Counted from the first letter of the stretch, positions 8,481 through 18,184 are shown. The stretch is DNA of 64,000 nt from Bacillus sp. FJAT-29937 (GCF_001509555.1 NZ_LMAS01000002.1:1-64000); one strand, 5' to 3'. Program-made: numbers and translations. Notes: generated from the letters alone by a model not told the origin.

Positions 8481-9134
8481 ATGGTTTATTATGTGCATCT
8501 ATTGAAGGGACTTCTGGCCCCAAACACATTCTCCTATCAAATCATGAAGGCAGAACTGATAAGAGGGTTATGGAAAAAGGCGGTATGGCTAATCGTGATC
8601 AGCATGATTCTGTTTACGCTTAGCGGCTATTTCGGAATCGGGATGGAATTCCTGACAAAAGAAATAGGCAGGAAAGAATTTGAAATTGAGAAACTTTTTG
8701 CCATAGTCGGACGTCTAATATGGGGAATGATCTATTCCATGCTAGTCCTTTTTGGATTTTCCGTGATCCTTTGGGCCATTCTCGATATGTCTTACAAGAA
8801 AATCGTCACCGTTCAGCAATTTGTCCTTTGTATTCTATTATTGGAAAAAGCGATATTACTGCCGTTCCATATTTGGCTTGGCATTGGTCCGGAGGCCTCA
8901 CCTTTTTCCTTGGGGGTTCTGGCTGCCTACCTAACATCGAGCAGTATATTAGTTTATTTCTTCTCCCATCTTTCGTTATTTACAGTTTGTGTGATTTTTT
9001 TCCAATACAACGCGTTAAAAGGGTTGAGTGAAAGAAGCCCGAAGACAGTTTTGTTAACGATCATTCTCGCTCACCTTGTCATTTGGCTTGTGTCTGCCTT
9101 GTTATCCTATCTTGCAATTGAGAAGTTCATTTAA
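8481..9134 (+). CDS. Yip1-type multi-pass membrane protein, YknW-like
   Basis: A 217-residue integral membrane protein with about five hydrophobic segments (near 36-55, 75-100, 113-135, 143-170 and 187-212) and almost no extramembrane sequence. Its size, topology and position directly before an HlyD/YknX-type adaptor match B. subtilis YknW, a Yip1-family protein that assists the YknXYZ export complex. Family membership is inferred from context, since no sharp motif is visible. ATG 8481 has GGAGG at 8469-8473. The downstream gene starts 16 nt after the stop, so the two are cotranscribed. Confidence 0.6.
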   Translation: MVYYVHLLKGLLAPNTFSYQIMKAELIRGLWKKAVWLIVISMILFTLSGYFGIGMEFLTKEIGRKEFEIEKLFAIVGRLIWGMIYSMLVLFGFSVILWAILDMSYKKIVTVQQFVLCILLLEKAILLPFHIWLGIGPEASPFSLGVLAAYLTSSSILVYFFSHLSLFTVCVIFFQYNALKGLSERSPKTVLLTIILAHLVIWLVSALLSYLAIEKFI

Positions 9135-9150
9135 GGCGGGGGTGATACGA

Positions 9151-10347
9151 GTGAAGAAACGGGTCAAGTGGATTTTAGCAGCAGCTGTTTTCCTATTTGT
9201 CGCGGGTAATTTATTTTTAATAGTAAAAGATGATTCGAAAATTGAACGCTCTGCCTTTATAAAAAGCTATTCAGCGGCAGAAGAAAAAGACATCAAGGAA
9301 ACTCTGCATAAAAAAGGAATTGTCGCTCCTCTGGAAGACTATCATTATTTTTACGATCAAAAAATGGGAGTATTTAAGCAGTTTTTCGTAAAGAAAGGAG
9401 AAACGGTTGAAGTTGGCACCCCGTTATACGAGTATATTTCTGCTGATTTAGATGCGGATATGGCGAGGATTGAAGCGGAGAAAGCCAAAATTGACAATCA
9501 AATCGATGTTTTAGACAGACATATTAGTGAGCTCCGCTATTACAAGGATTCCTTATATTTTGATGAGGAAGAAAAGGCTGTCGGGCTTTCCATTTTACAT
9601 AGTGTCGAGCAGGATATTCTTGAAAAAGAATTGCAGGCCGACCTGTTAAGGCAGACAGCTGATAAGCATGAGCAGGAACTGCAGACCATTCAAGCGAGTG
9701 AAGGGAATAGGACGGTTGTCAGTGAGTTTGAAGGGATGATCAAAGAAATCAATGTGGGATTGCATAATCCGCTGATCACGATTAGTTCATCTATCCCAAC
9801 GATTGAAGGAAAATTAAATGAGGATGAAAGGCTTAAGGTAGAAACTGGGATTCCAGCGACTATTTCTTCAAAACAGATAAATGGAAAAGGGACGCTAACG
9901 AAAGCCAGCAAACTACCAGATCCCGCCCCATCAGAAAAGGAAAGTCTATACCCATTTTCCGTTCAGTTGGATGAAGAGGCCTCTGACCTGCTCCAAGGAT
10001 CCCTTGTCGAGGTCACATTAATTACAAAAGAAGTAAATGGGGCAATCCTGGTTCCAAAGCAGAGTATCATCAAGCAAAAGAAGAAGTCCTTTGTCTGGAT
10101 CATTACTTCAGGCGGAACCCTAGAAAAACGAGAAATCAAAACTGGAATCATATCAGGCAATAAATTGCAGGTCCAATCCGGTGTTGATAAGGGAGAGCTC
10201 GTTGTAAATAATCCTACTATAAATAAAGGTGAAGGCACGAAAATTATTACCCCTCTGAATCTATCAAACATAGATCAATCTGAAATCAAGCAAATGAGAA
10301 AAAAACATATTTTTAAACATATCATAAAAGGGATTTTAATAAGATAG
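9151..10347 (+). CDS. HlyD/YknX-type membrane-fusion (efflux adaptor) protein
   Basis: Adaptor subunit of an exporter. It has one N-terminal membrane segment (residues ~7-25) and then a split lipoyl-like domain (GIVAPLEDYHYFYDQKMGVFKQ ... VKKGETVEVGTPLYEY). A helical hairpin (~95-185) is rich in Glu/Lys with heptad character, and the beta-barrel and membrane-proximal parts end in VPKQSIIKQKKKSFVWII. The GTG start at 9151 has GGGGGTGAT just upstream; the longer frame from 9076 overlaps the previous gene. About 398 residues. No ABC ATPase or permease follows, unlike B. subtilis yknWXYZ, so the partner proteins must be encoded elsewhere or be missing. Confidence 0.82.
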   Translation: MKKRVKWILAAAVFLFVAGNLFLIVKDDSKIERSAFIKSYSAAEEKDIKETLHKKGIVAPLEDYHYFYDQKMGVFKQFFVKKGETVEVGTPLYEYISADLDADMARIEAEKAKIDNQIDVLDRHISELRYYKDSLYFDEEEKAVGLSILHSVEQDILEKELQADLLRQTADKHEQELQTIQASEGNRTVVSEFEGMIKEINVGLHNPLITISSSIPTIEGKLNEDERLKVETGIPATISSKQINGKGTLTKASKLPDPAPSEKESLYPFSVQLDEEASDLLQGSLVEVTLITKEVNGAILVPKQSIIKQKKKSFVWIITSGGTLEKREIKTGIISGNKLQVQSGVDKGELVVNNPTINKGEGTKIITPLNLSNIDQSEIKQMRKKHIFKHIIKGILIR

Positions 10348-10448
10348 AAGGAAGTTGTCGAATTTCATAAAAAGTTTGGTCATGGTAATTCTTGCTATTT
10401 TTTTACAGATATATGTACTATAGGGTTATAAAAGAGAAGGGGGATTAT

Positions 10449-13400
10449 ATGAAGAAATGGGTTAAAAATGCGTTTACAGTTACTGTAGGGCTTGGTTTGT
10501 TTTCTAGTAATCTAGGACTTTCCATGACAGCATCGGCGGAGTCTCCTAAACAATTACAGAATGTGTCAGCCATTGAAGTGAGCAATCCTCAGCTTCAGAG
10601 CAAGCTAGACCAGTATAAGGAAAAGGCTTTGAGTGAAGATACTTTCATTATTAAATATACGAAGCCTTTGACACCTGCAGAGCATAGAATGGCAGGCGGT
10701 ACGCTTGTTACGAATATACCAGCCTTAAATTATGCCGTTGTCAAGGTAAAGAATAAAAAAGACGTTCAAAAGGTTATGCAAAAGTACAAAGGCCTAAACC
10801 ATGTGAATTCAGTTAATCCAAGTGCGATGTACAAGCCATTAGGCGTGCCTGATCCGAAGGTGAACGAGCAATATCATATCAACTTGCTTAACCTCAATCA
10901 AGCCCATAAGCTAGTTGGCAAGAATACGGTAACGGTCGCCGTCATTGATCAAGGTGTGGACATGCAGCATCCGGAGTTAAAAGGAAAGTTGCTCCCAAGT
11001 TATAATGCAGTAAACCCAATGAATCAAGGCTCGCCCGATTTCCATGGAACGCATGTGGCAGGGATTATTGCAGGTAATAAAGATAATGGCATTGGCGGCT
11101 TTGGGGTCAATCCAAATGTAAAGATTCTTCCGATTGATGTATTTGACCGCAGCTGGGGAGCCTATGACTATTCGATCGCACAAGGGATTTTGCATGCGGT
11201 AGAAAAGAACGTGAAAGTAATTAACATGAGCTTAGGCGGACCGATGAAATCGCCATTAATTGAAGAAGCGATCAAAAAGGCTTTAGAGAAAAATATAACG
11301 ATTGTCGCTGCTGCCGGCAATACAGGGGATACGATGGTTAGTTATCCTGCAGCATACGAAGGCGTTATTAGTGTCGGTTCAGTCGATAAATCTAAGAAAC
11401 TCTCAAGCTTTTCGAGCTATGGCCCGTCTGTAGATATTGTTGCACCTGGTGATGAAGTATACGCTCCTATCTATGAACCTGAGAAATTATCAAGCTTCCG
11501 TAAAATGAGTGGTACATCGATGGCTACTCCGATGGTGGCTGGAGCAGCTTCACTGCTTTTATCCAAGCATCAAAACTTAACACCGTCACAGGTGGAATAT
11601 ATTTTAGAACATACCGCACAGGATCTTGGTGACCCTGGATTTGATATTAAATACGGGAATGGACTTGTCAATCCTGTCGCTGCTCTCAACTTTGATATTA
11701 AGAAGCTTCCTTCCTTTACGAGCAAGCCTTGGACGGATAAGGAAATTGCTGAAAATTCAGCCCCTGTTGATTTAGCGAAAACAAGCGAGATCAAGGGAGC
11801 GATTACCAAGCCATTCGAAGAAAAGTGGTATTCGGCAGAAGTGAAAAAAGGAGATTACATCCAATTTTCTCTAGAAGGCTCTACACAATTTGATTACAAA
11901 TTAATGCTGAACCTCCAATCTCAGGAGGGCAAAGATAAGCTCGAAGTGAACGACGTGATGGATGGAAAGACAGAAGGGAAATTGTATAAAGTTCCTTATA
12001 CGGGAACCCTTTCATTCGGTGTGAAGGATGTCAATGGAAGCTATGATGATTCCAAAAATCAGCAATCCAAATACACACTTTCCGTTAAAAAGCACACAGT
12101 CCTTCCAGCAGATGAATCTACTTTCGATGAACCAATTAAAATCGAGCTGCCATACAATTCTTCAAAAGAAAAGTATACATTAATTGGTGAAGAAGGGGAC
12201 AATGATTACTTTAATTTCTCTGTTGAAGAAGAGCAGGTGATTAAAATTGATTTGTCAGGAATACCAGGCGTTGATACGAGTTTAAGTGTTTACGAGACTT
12301 TCAAAATGCCATCTCCTGAAGAAGGAGGAATGGAAGGCGAATTCGAGCTTCCTGTTTTTAAGGAGGACGAGCGTGATCCGAACTTCTATGCCAATAATAA
12401 AGGGAAGAGCGAAGGCGAAACCTTATCGTTTTTGGCACAGCCGGGAATGGATTATTCCATCAAAGTTTCCAATAAAGGCAGCAACTACTTTGGGATTTAC
12501 GACTTTTTCATGAACTGGGGGATGATTGGGGAAAAGCAAACGCCTGAATCATCAGCCATTCCATATGAGTTGAAGGTACAAGGAAAAGTCCTTCCGCCAG
12601 ACGAAGATTCTTTGCCAATGATTCCTGTCATGGATGAAGGAAGCTCGATTGAGAAACAGCGAGAACTTCTTTTAATGGAACAGCCAGCAGAAGAATTTGA
12701 CTATGTTCAAATGATTAAGGATGGCGCGCTGCCTTATCAAATCAATGATGAAGCGACAGGCTATTTGCAAACATTAGAGGATGAGGACTGGTTCAGCGTC
12801 ACACCAGAGGAAAACGGCATTTACGAATTTACTTTAGAGAAGAACAATGCAACTGTACCGATGTTTGGAATCTACCAAGTAAGAACGGAAAAAGATCGTG
12901 ATGGAAAAGAGTTCTCCTACATGGAACAGATTGCATCAAATGAATATTCCTTCTGGATGACAGGCAGCTTAGAAAGCCGTTTATTCGCTGGATTCAAAAA
13001 GAATGAAACGTACTATATTAAAGCAAATACAAACTACTTTAATGGGGCCATTTCTTTTGATCCATATAAGTTTACATCTAAGCTGATTGTGAAAAATCCT
13101 CAGGATAAATATGAGGATAACGACAAAATGGAAGAAGTAAAGAACCTCCCGGCGAATGTAATTGAAGGCAACTTCTCCATGCCATATGACCAGGATAATT
13201 TCTATTTTGAAAGCAAGCACGACGAAATTTATGGCATGACATTGGAAAGAAAGCAGGTCAGCGATCAGTTCAAGGCTCAATATCCGAAAGAACTGCTCAG
13301 TCCTTTCTATGGAATGTTTGTGGTTTACGAGGATACGAACAAAAACCGCAAGCTGGATGAAGAAGAAATGAGAACGGCTCAATACTTAGAAAAAGGAGCC

Positions 13401-13910
13401 ATGTCCGGTAAAACCTTTGGTTCTTTCAAAACAGAAAAAGGCAAAAACTATATTTTCTCATTATCTGCCTATTTCGAATGGCCGAATAGCTTTTCGCTTC
13501 TCCCGTACGTGTTATCCATCAATCCTGTAAACAAAAATGACGAGGACAAAGGCTCCGTTGTTAAAAACAACATCCCATCGAAGCCGATTGCCCTGAAAAC
13601 CGTATCTGCCAAGCATCTGCAAGCGGTTGGCCATTTAAATGCAGGCGTCCCTTACGGGGATGAAGACTGGTACGTACTCAAGCTCGACAAAGCGGCTAAA
13701 GGTAAAATTGAGCTTCAATCCGGCATCGAGATTGATGGCGTCATCTCTCTATATAAAGATGGCAAGCTCGTAGCCACTGCCGATTACTATCCTGAAGGGG
13801 ATAATGAAGTTCTTAACTTCAACTTAACGAAAGGCACCTACCACATCAAGGTTCGTGACCTGCACGGCAATGCTACGTTAACTCCATATACTTTGAATGT
13901 TTATAAATAA
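10449..13910 (+). CDS. Large secreted subtilisin-family (S8) serine protease
   Basis: Extracellular protease of about 1153 residues. It has a signal peptide (1-30) and an inhibitor-I9-like propeptide (~60-130). In the S8 catalytic domain (~135-430) the triad is visible: AVIDQGVD (Asp167), DFHGTHVAG (His199) and SGTSMATP (Ser357), with the oxyanion Asn291 in AAAGN. The remaining ~700 residues contain several PPC-like beta domains (for example DEDWFSVTPEENGIYEFTL near 780 and DEDWYVLKLDK near 1075). ATG 10449 follows AAGGGGG with 5-nt spacing; the frame upstream of it to 10392 lacks a site. It ends in a terminator and shows no operon partner. Confidence 0.93.
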   Translation: MKKWVKNAFTVTVGLGLFSSNLGLSMTASAESPKQLQNVSAIEVSNPQLQSKLDQYKEKALSEDTFIIKYTKPLTPAEHRMAGGTLVTNIPALNYAVVKVKNKKDVQKVMQKYKGLNHVNSVNPSAMYKPLGVPDPKVNEQYHINLLNLNQAHKLVGKNTVTVAVIDQGVDMQHPELKGKLLPSYNAVNPMNQGSPDFHGTHVAGIIAGNKDNGIGGFGVNPNVKILPIDVFDRSWGAYDYSIAQGILHAVEKNVKVINMSLGGPMKSPLIEEAIKKALEKNITIVAAAGNTGDTMVSYPAAYEGVISVGSVDKSKKLSSFSSYGPSVDIVAPGDEVYAPIYEPEKLSSFRKMSGTSMATPMVAGAASLLLSKHQNLTPSQVEYILEHTAQDLGDPGFDIKYGNGLVNPVAALNFDIKKLPSFTSKPWTDKEIAENSAPVDLAKTSEIKGAITKPFEEKWYSAEVKKGDYIQFSLEGSTQFDYKLMLNLQSQEGKDKLEVNDVMDGKTEGKLYKVPYTGTLSFGVKDVNGSYDDSKNQQSKYTLSVKKHTVLPADESTFDEPIKIELPYNSSKEKYTLIGEEGDNDYFNFSVEEEQVIKIDLSGIPGVDTSLSVYETFKMPSPEEGGMEGEFELPVFKEDERDPNFYANNKGKSEGETLSFLAQPGMDYSIKVSNKGSNYFGIYDFFMNWGMIGEKQTPESSAIPYELKVQGKVLPPDEDSLPMIPVMDEGSSIEKQRELLLMEQPAEEFDYVQMIKDGALPYQINDEATGYLQTLEDEDWFSVTPEENGIYEFTLEKNNATVPMFGIYQVRTEKDRDGKEFSYMEQIASNEYSFWMTGSLESRLFAGFKKNETYYIKANTNYFNGAISFDPYKFTSKLIVKNPQDKYEDNDKMEEVKNLPANVIEGNFSMPYDQDNFYFESKHDEIYGMTLERKQVSDQFKAQYPKELLSPFYGMFVVYEDTNKNRKLDEEEMRTAQYLEKGAMSGKTFGSFKTEKGKNYIFSLSAYFEWPNSFSLLPYVLSINPVNKNDEDKGSVVKNNIPSKPIALKTVSAKHLQAVGHLNAGVPYGDEDWYVLKLDKAAKGKIELQSGIEIDGVISLYKDGKLVATADYYPEGDNEVLNFNLTKGTYHIKVRDLHGNATLTPYTLNVYK

Positions 13911-13919
13911 GTAATCAGG

Positions 13920-13957
13920 GCCAGCTCATTTTGGATAGTGGGCTGGCTTTAATTTTA
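13920..13957 (+). terminator. Terminator of the S8 protease gene
   Basis: GCCAGCTCA / TGGGCTGGC stem, then TTTAATTTTATT. Confidence 0.85.
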
Positions 13958-13984
13958 TTGGTATTTTGGTGGAGGTAGTGCCTC

Positions 13985-14300
13985 GAAATGTGAATTGGCT
14001 GATAAACAATGTGATTTGACTGATCGAATTGGCCGATCAATTGAAAAAGATGCTTGTGAAAAGGTGATTGGCTGACAAACGTCTCGAATTGAGCGATAAA
14101 TTGAAGGAGGTGCTTGTGAAAGGGTGATTGGCTGACAAACCGCACAATTTGGCTGATAAACTACTAGAATTGGCTGACAAATAGCATGATCTGGCTGACA
14201 AACTACTAAAATTGGCTGACAAATTAATGAAGCTATGTTTTTTGCCGATAAATTGCGTGATTTTGCCGGTAAAACACTGGATCTGGTCAATTGACTGCAA
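13985..14300. repeat. Tandem array, 21-bp unit TTGGCTGACAAA (family B, locus 3) with a ~61-bp higher-order copy
   Basis: About ten TTGGCTGA-type words with 21-bp spacing in stretches. A longer segment containing GATGCTTGTGAAAAGGTGATT (14050) recurs as GGTGCTTGTGAAAGGGTGATT (14111), 61 bp later, so a multi-unit block was duplicated. Minus-strand open frames through this region are periodic artefacts. No gene is seen up to 14409. Confidence 0.85.
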
Positions 14301-14409
14301 GGATTCGCTGCCTAATCACCGCAATTGACGAAGATTTTTCCAACAAATCCAAAATGGCTATGACCGCACCTTCATTTAAGTTAAAATAAGGCTAGTAGGG
14401 GGGATGTTT

Positions 14410-15318
14410 GTGAGAAGGCTTTTATTTATATTTGCTGCTATTATTCTATTTATTTCAATAAGCCCTGAGAAATCACAGGCTGCAACCGTATACTGGGATG
14501 GGGTGGAGCTGAAAAAAGGGCAAATTGGCCGTGTTACTGTAATGAAGCCCATTAATCTATGGAAAAGAACGGAGAACGGCTTGCAATTTGACAGAATTCT
14601 TCAGCAAGGGGAAGTCTACCGGGTTTATCGAATGGATGATCTCTATGGCGGTCAGTATGGAGTAGGCGGAGATTACTATATAACTAAAGTATCTGATCAT
14701 GTGATCTATGAAACTCCCTCTTTGTCAAAAAGAAAACTGCTGGAATGCAATCAACAATGCTTAGTCGAAACGCTGCTTGTTTTACCGCAGGATTCTTATG
14801 ACTCAATTGCTGTTAACCAAATAAATGGACGCTTGCAAGCTCTGCCTGAGTCAGTATTGGTTCAGCTGATTCAGCAAAATATTCGCATTCTGCTCGTAAA
14901 CGGACCCATAACAGAAACAAAAGAATATGCATTCTTAAAAGGAGTCATTCCACGAGGTTGGGAGAATTTGAATAAGACTTGGGATGATGTTCCTGGCATT
15001 GGCGGAAATAAAACGGTTGTCGTTAGAATTGGATATAGTGAAAAAGGGAACGGACATGGCTCTGTTAATCTTGAGTTACATGAGCTAGCCCACACCATTG
15101 ATAATCTGCTAAAAAATCATTTATCTTCTTCAGCCGGATTTAGTGCCGTTTGGAATTTAGAAAAGAAAAGCCTATTCCCAAATGAAGAATATTTTACTCT
15201 ATATCCAGAAGAGTATTTCGCAGAATGCTTCGCCATGTATTACCGCGACAAAGAGGCAAGAAAAAGATTGCAAACCCTTGCACCGAAAACTTATAAACTT
15301 ATAGAAAATATTAAATAG
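14410..15318 (+). CDS. Secreted lethal-factor-type (ATLF/PPEP-like) zinc metalloprotease with N-terminal wall module
   Basis: Predicted extracellular zinc protease of the anthrax lethal factor-related family, which includes the clostridial and Paenibacillus Pro-Pro endopeptidases. A signal peptide (1-24) is followed by the YWDG/KPINLWKR/GGQYGVGG module (~26-105). The catalytic half carries HELAH (His224, Glu225, His228) and PEEYFAECF, which supplies the third ligand (Glu268 or Glu272). I chose GTG 14410 because the G-rich Shine-Dalgarno run (about 14397-14403) is 6 nt upstream; the ATG at 14404 would abut it. About 302 residues, monocistronic, between two repeat arrays. The substrate is unknown. 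Confidence 0.82.
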   Translation: MRRLLFIFAAIILFISISPEKSQAATVYWDGVELKKGQIGRVTVMKPINLWKRTENGLQFDRILQQGEVYRVYRMDDLYGGQYGVGGDYYITKVSDHVIYETPSLSKRKLLECNQQCLVETLLVLPQDSYDSIAVNQINGRLQALPESVLVQLIQQNIRILLVNGPITETKEYAFLKGVIPRGWENLNKTWDDVPGIGGNKTVVVRIGYSEKGNGHGSVNLELHELAHTIDNLLKNHLSSSAGFSAVWNLEKKSLFPNEEYFTLYPEEYFAECFAMYYRDKEARKRLQTLAPKTYKLIENIK

Positions 15319-15323
15319 CGTAC

Positions 15324-15351
15324 TCCCCTCGAAATATGAGGGGATTTTTTA
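15324..15351 (+). terminator. Terminator of the metalloprotease gene
   Basis: TCCCCTC / GAGGGGA stem, then six T residues. Confidence 0.88.
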
Positions 15352-15359
15352 TTGTGGGA

Positions 15360-15510
15360 TAAATCCGGATTATCGTGCAAAAAAACCCGAAAATCGTGCA
15401 AAAAACTAATTATCGTGCAAAAAACCCGAATATCGTGCAAAAAACTAAATTATCGTGCAAATAAACCGAAAATCGTGCAAAAACAAAAATTAACGTGCAA
15501 ATGAACTAGA
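15360..15510. repeat. Tandem array, 20-bp unit ATCGTGCAAAAA (family C)
   Basis: ATCGTGCAAA recurs at 15372, 15393, 15412, 15432, 15452 and 15472, with a decayed copy near 15492, so the spacing is 19-21 bp and mostly 20. The rest of the gap to 15638 holds an AT-rich stretch with a -10-like TATAAT at 15603. Confidence 0.87.
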
Positions 15511-15638
15511 AACTTTGCATAAGTCTAATCAATAGTTAGGAAATATCATAGTCCAATAGTCGTTTTATGTAGTTAATTGTCCATATTTTTGGGAAAATGT
15601 CATATAATAATAGAATAGTATAATGAAGGAGAGGAAAA

Positions 15639-18116
15639 ATGGGGAAAAAGTGGATTATTCATTTAGCAGTTGTGGCAGCATTGATTTTTGGACTTCAATC
15701 TCCGGCTCAGGCAAGTGAGCCTAAGGTATATTGGGACGGCCTGCTCATGGTTAAAGGGCAAGTGGGTAAAATTAAGGTACTCAAGCCGATTAACCTTTGG
15801 AAAAGAGATGGAAACAAACTAGTTTTTACTCGTGTTTTAAAGCCTGGCGAACAGTATCGAGTCTATCGTTATGACAATCTTCATGGCGGTCAGTACGGAC
15901 TTGGCGGCGGCTATTATATTACGAAAATAGCAGGCTATGTGGATTATCGTACCCCATCTAAGAAAAAGCTTGCTGAACTTGAAGCAGCATATGGCAGCGG
16001 AACTACTCCAACTAAGCCCATCGGGAAGCTTTCGATCGGAGCCGTAACCGAGCAGAAATCGAAGAAAATTGCTCCTGGGGTAACGGAAACACAGCTTTCA
16101 GTCGACAGTAACCGCGGGAAACAGAAAATTTATACCGTTGAGTATGATGGGAAAACTGATAAGATCAGCTTGGAAACAGCATTGGCCAATGGGCAAATAT
16201 TTGGATTTGAAACCGTAGCGAGTCAAGCAAACAAGGCTCAAACAGGGGATAAGCAAGTTGTTGCAGGCATCAACGGAGACTATTTTGATAAAAACGGCCA
16301 TCCGATTGACCTGATGATTCAAAAAGGAAATATCGTTTCAACAAGCCAAACACCTATTAATCAGTTAGCTGTTTTTGGATTAACGAGCACAGGGAAACCG
16401 CTCATCGGCAGTCCAGAGCTTTCACTTTCAGTCCAAATAAATGGACAAGAGCCATATAAAATTAATTCTGTAAACCGAACAAGAGCAGCGAATCATCTTG
16501 TACTCTACACACCTTCTTACGCTAGCACGACACGAACGAATGAGCTTGGCACTGAGGTTGTTGTGAAAATTGACACTGGGCAGCTGAACGGGCATAGCGT
16601 TTTAACAGGTACGGTGTCAAAGGTTGCAAGTAAAATTGGAAATGAATCATTGAATGACGGCGAATTTGTTTTATCCGGGCATCATTTTGCCAGCGACTTT
16701 TTACAAACTGTCGTTGAAGGAGACAAAGTCGAGGTTAGGGCTCAATTTTCTCCAAGTGAATGGAATGACGTAACAGAGGCGATTAGCGGTCGTTATCATC
16801 TCGTTAAAAATGGTGCAATCGTTCCTCAAGATGTTCCTGGAGTTCATCCTAGATCCGCAATCGGTATTAAAGCAGATGGTGGAATCGTTACAGCTGTAGT
16901 GGATGGACGCAGCACGCAAAGTGTAGGTCTGACTTTACAGGAAATGGCATCTGTCATGAAGGATCTTGGCGCTATTCATGCATTTACTTTTGATGGGGGC
17001 GGCTCATCTACCCTAGTAACAAGGGACCATGGGGATGACAAAGTTTCTATTGTCAACAAGCCTTCGGATGGATCACCACGTTCGGTTTCAAATGCACTTC
17101 TTTTTATTAGCCAATGGTTAAAAGGTCCGCTTCACCAGCTAATCGTTAACCCAGCTGATGTTACGCTTTTTGCAGGGGCTACATACAAAGACTTAGGCAT
17201 TACCGTAAAAGGAATGGATCAGTACTATAACGCGGTTCCTGTCACGCAGCCGGTCGCGTTCTCTTCACCAGCATTAAAGAAAAATGCGGACGGAAGCTAT
17301 ACTGTAGGAACATCTCTAACTCAAAGTGAAATTGCTGTTTCAGCTGGCAATATCAGCAGCAAGGTTAAGCTTAATATAATCAATACTCTGGAAAGTATAC
17401 ATGTTGATGAAAAGGACATTATCGTTGAGAAAAATAATGTATATACGATCCAGCCAAAGGGAATTTATAAAGGAAAAACAGTTATAACTGATCCGACTTT
17501 ATTTAAATGGAGTGTCACACCAAATATTGGCACCATTAATAATAAAGGTGAATTTAAAGCAGGTGCGGCAGATGGCACAGGCACGATTACGATCACGCAC
17601 GGATCTGTTTCCGCAAAGGTGAATGTTACAGTTGGAACACCTGAACCGATCCTGCTTGAAGGATTCGAGGGCGGCATCGCTAATTACAAGGCATCAGGTG
17701 CCAGATACAATAACGTAAAAATTGAAAATGAATCGTCTATTATCAAAACTGGTAAAAATTCAATCAAGCTAAGCTATGATTTTTCAGGAACAGCAGGTAC
17801 TTCTGGTGCTTATGTTGATGCAGTCAAACCGCTTGCCATTAAAGGCTCCCCTAAGAAAATAGGGATGTGGGTGTACGGAGATGGCCAAGGACATTGGTTA
17901 AGAATGCAGCTGAAGGATGCGGATAATAAAGAAATTCAACTTGATTTCACGAAGAATTTAGATTGGACAGGCTGGAAGTATGTGGAGGCAGTTGTTCCAC
18001 AAGGTGTGAAAACACCGCTAATCATAGATGTACCAGTCCGTTATATGGAAGTAGATGACGCTAATAAAAATAGTGGAATCATTTATATTGATCAGATTCA
18101 AGCTGTTTACAAGTAA
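15639..18116 (+). CDS. Secreted phosphodiester glycosidase (NAGPA-domain) with N-terminal wall module
   Basis: Predicted phosphodiester glycosidase, the family of the mammalian uncovering enzyme and bacterial wall or teichoate-modifying homologues. Order: signal peptide (1-26); YWDGLLM/KPINLWKR/GGQYGLGGG module (~29-110); NAGPA domain (~130-490) with NGDYFDKNG, PRSAIGIKADGG and the signature FDGGGSSTL (Asp452); Ig-like segments (~500-670); and a C-terminal jelly-roll carbohydrate-binding-like domain (EGFEGG ... YIDQIQAVYK). ATG 15639 has AAGGAGAGG 4-5 nt upstream. About 825 residues, monocistronic. The natural substrate in the wall is unknown. Confidence 0.88.
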   Translation: MGKKWIIHLAVVAALIFGLQSPAQASEPKVYWDGLLMVKGQVGKIKVLKPINLWKRDGNKLVFTRVLKPGEQYRVYRYDNLHGGQYGLGGGYYITKIAGYVDYRTPSKKKLAELEAAYGSGTTPTKPIGKLSIGAVTEQKSKKIAPGVTETQLSVDSNRGKQKIYTVEYDGKTDKISLETALANGQIFGFETVASQANKAQTGDKQVVAGINGDYFDKNGHPIDLMIQKGNIVSTSQTPINQLAVFGLTSTGKPLIGSPELSLSVQINGQEPYKINSVNRTRAANHLVLYTPSYASTTRTNELGTEVVVKIDTGQLNGHSVLTGTVSKVASKIGNESLNDGEFVLSGHHFASDFLQTVVEGDKVEVRAQFSPSEWNDVTEAISGRYHLVKNGAIVPQDVPGVHPRSAIGIKADGGIVTAVVDGRSTQSVGLTLQEMASVMKDLGAIHAFTFDGGGSSTLVTRDHGDDKVSIVNKPSDGSPRSVSNALLFISQWLKGPLHQLIVNPADVTLFAGATYKDLGITVKGMDQYYNAVPVTQPVAFSSPALKKNADGSYTVGTSLTQSEIAVSAGNISSKVKLNIINTLESIHVDEKDIIVEKNNVYTIQPKGIYKGKTVITDPTLFKWSVTPNIGTINNKGEFKAGAADGTGTITITHGSVSAKVNVTVGTPEPILLEGFEGGIANYKASGARYNNVKIENESSIIKTGKNSIKLSYDFSGTAGTSGAYVDAVKPLAIKGSPKKIGMWVYGDGQGHWLRMQLKDADNKEIQLDFTKNLDWTGWKYVEAVVPQGVKTPLIIDVPVRYMEVDDANKNSGIIYIDQIQAVYK

Positions 18117-18124
18117 TTATTTTT

Positions 18125-18180
18125 AAAAGGGGCGAATTTCTCTGTTCAATGTTATTGCAGAGAAAAGCCCCTTTTATTTA
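18125..18180 (+). terminator. Terminator of the phosphodiester glycosidase gene
   Basis: AAAAGGGGC / GCCCCTTTT outer stem with an inner TTCTCTG / CAGAGAA stem, then TATTTAAT. It is strongly paired with a short T tract. Confidence 0.8.
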
Positions 18181-18184
18181 ATAA

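Noticed and set aside
13915..14300. Three overlapping minus-strand frames of 76-111 codons
   Set aside because: They are periodic translations of the family B array, with low-complexity products and no initiation signals.
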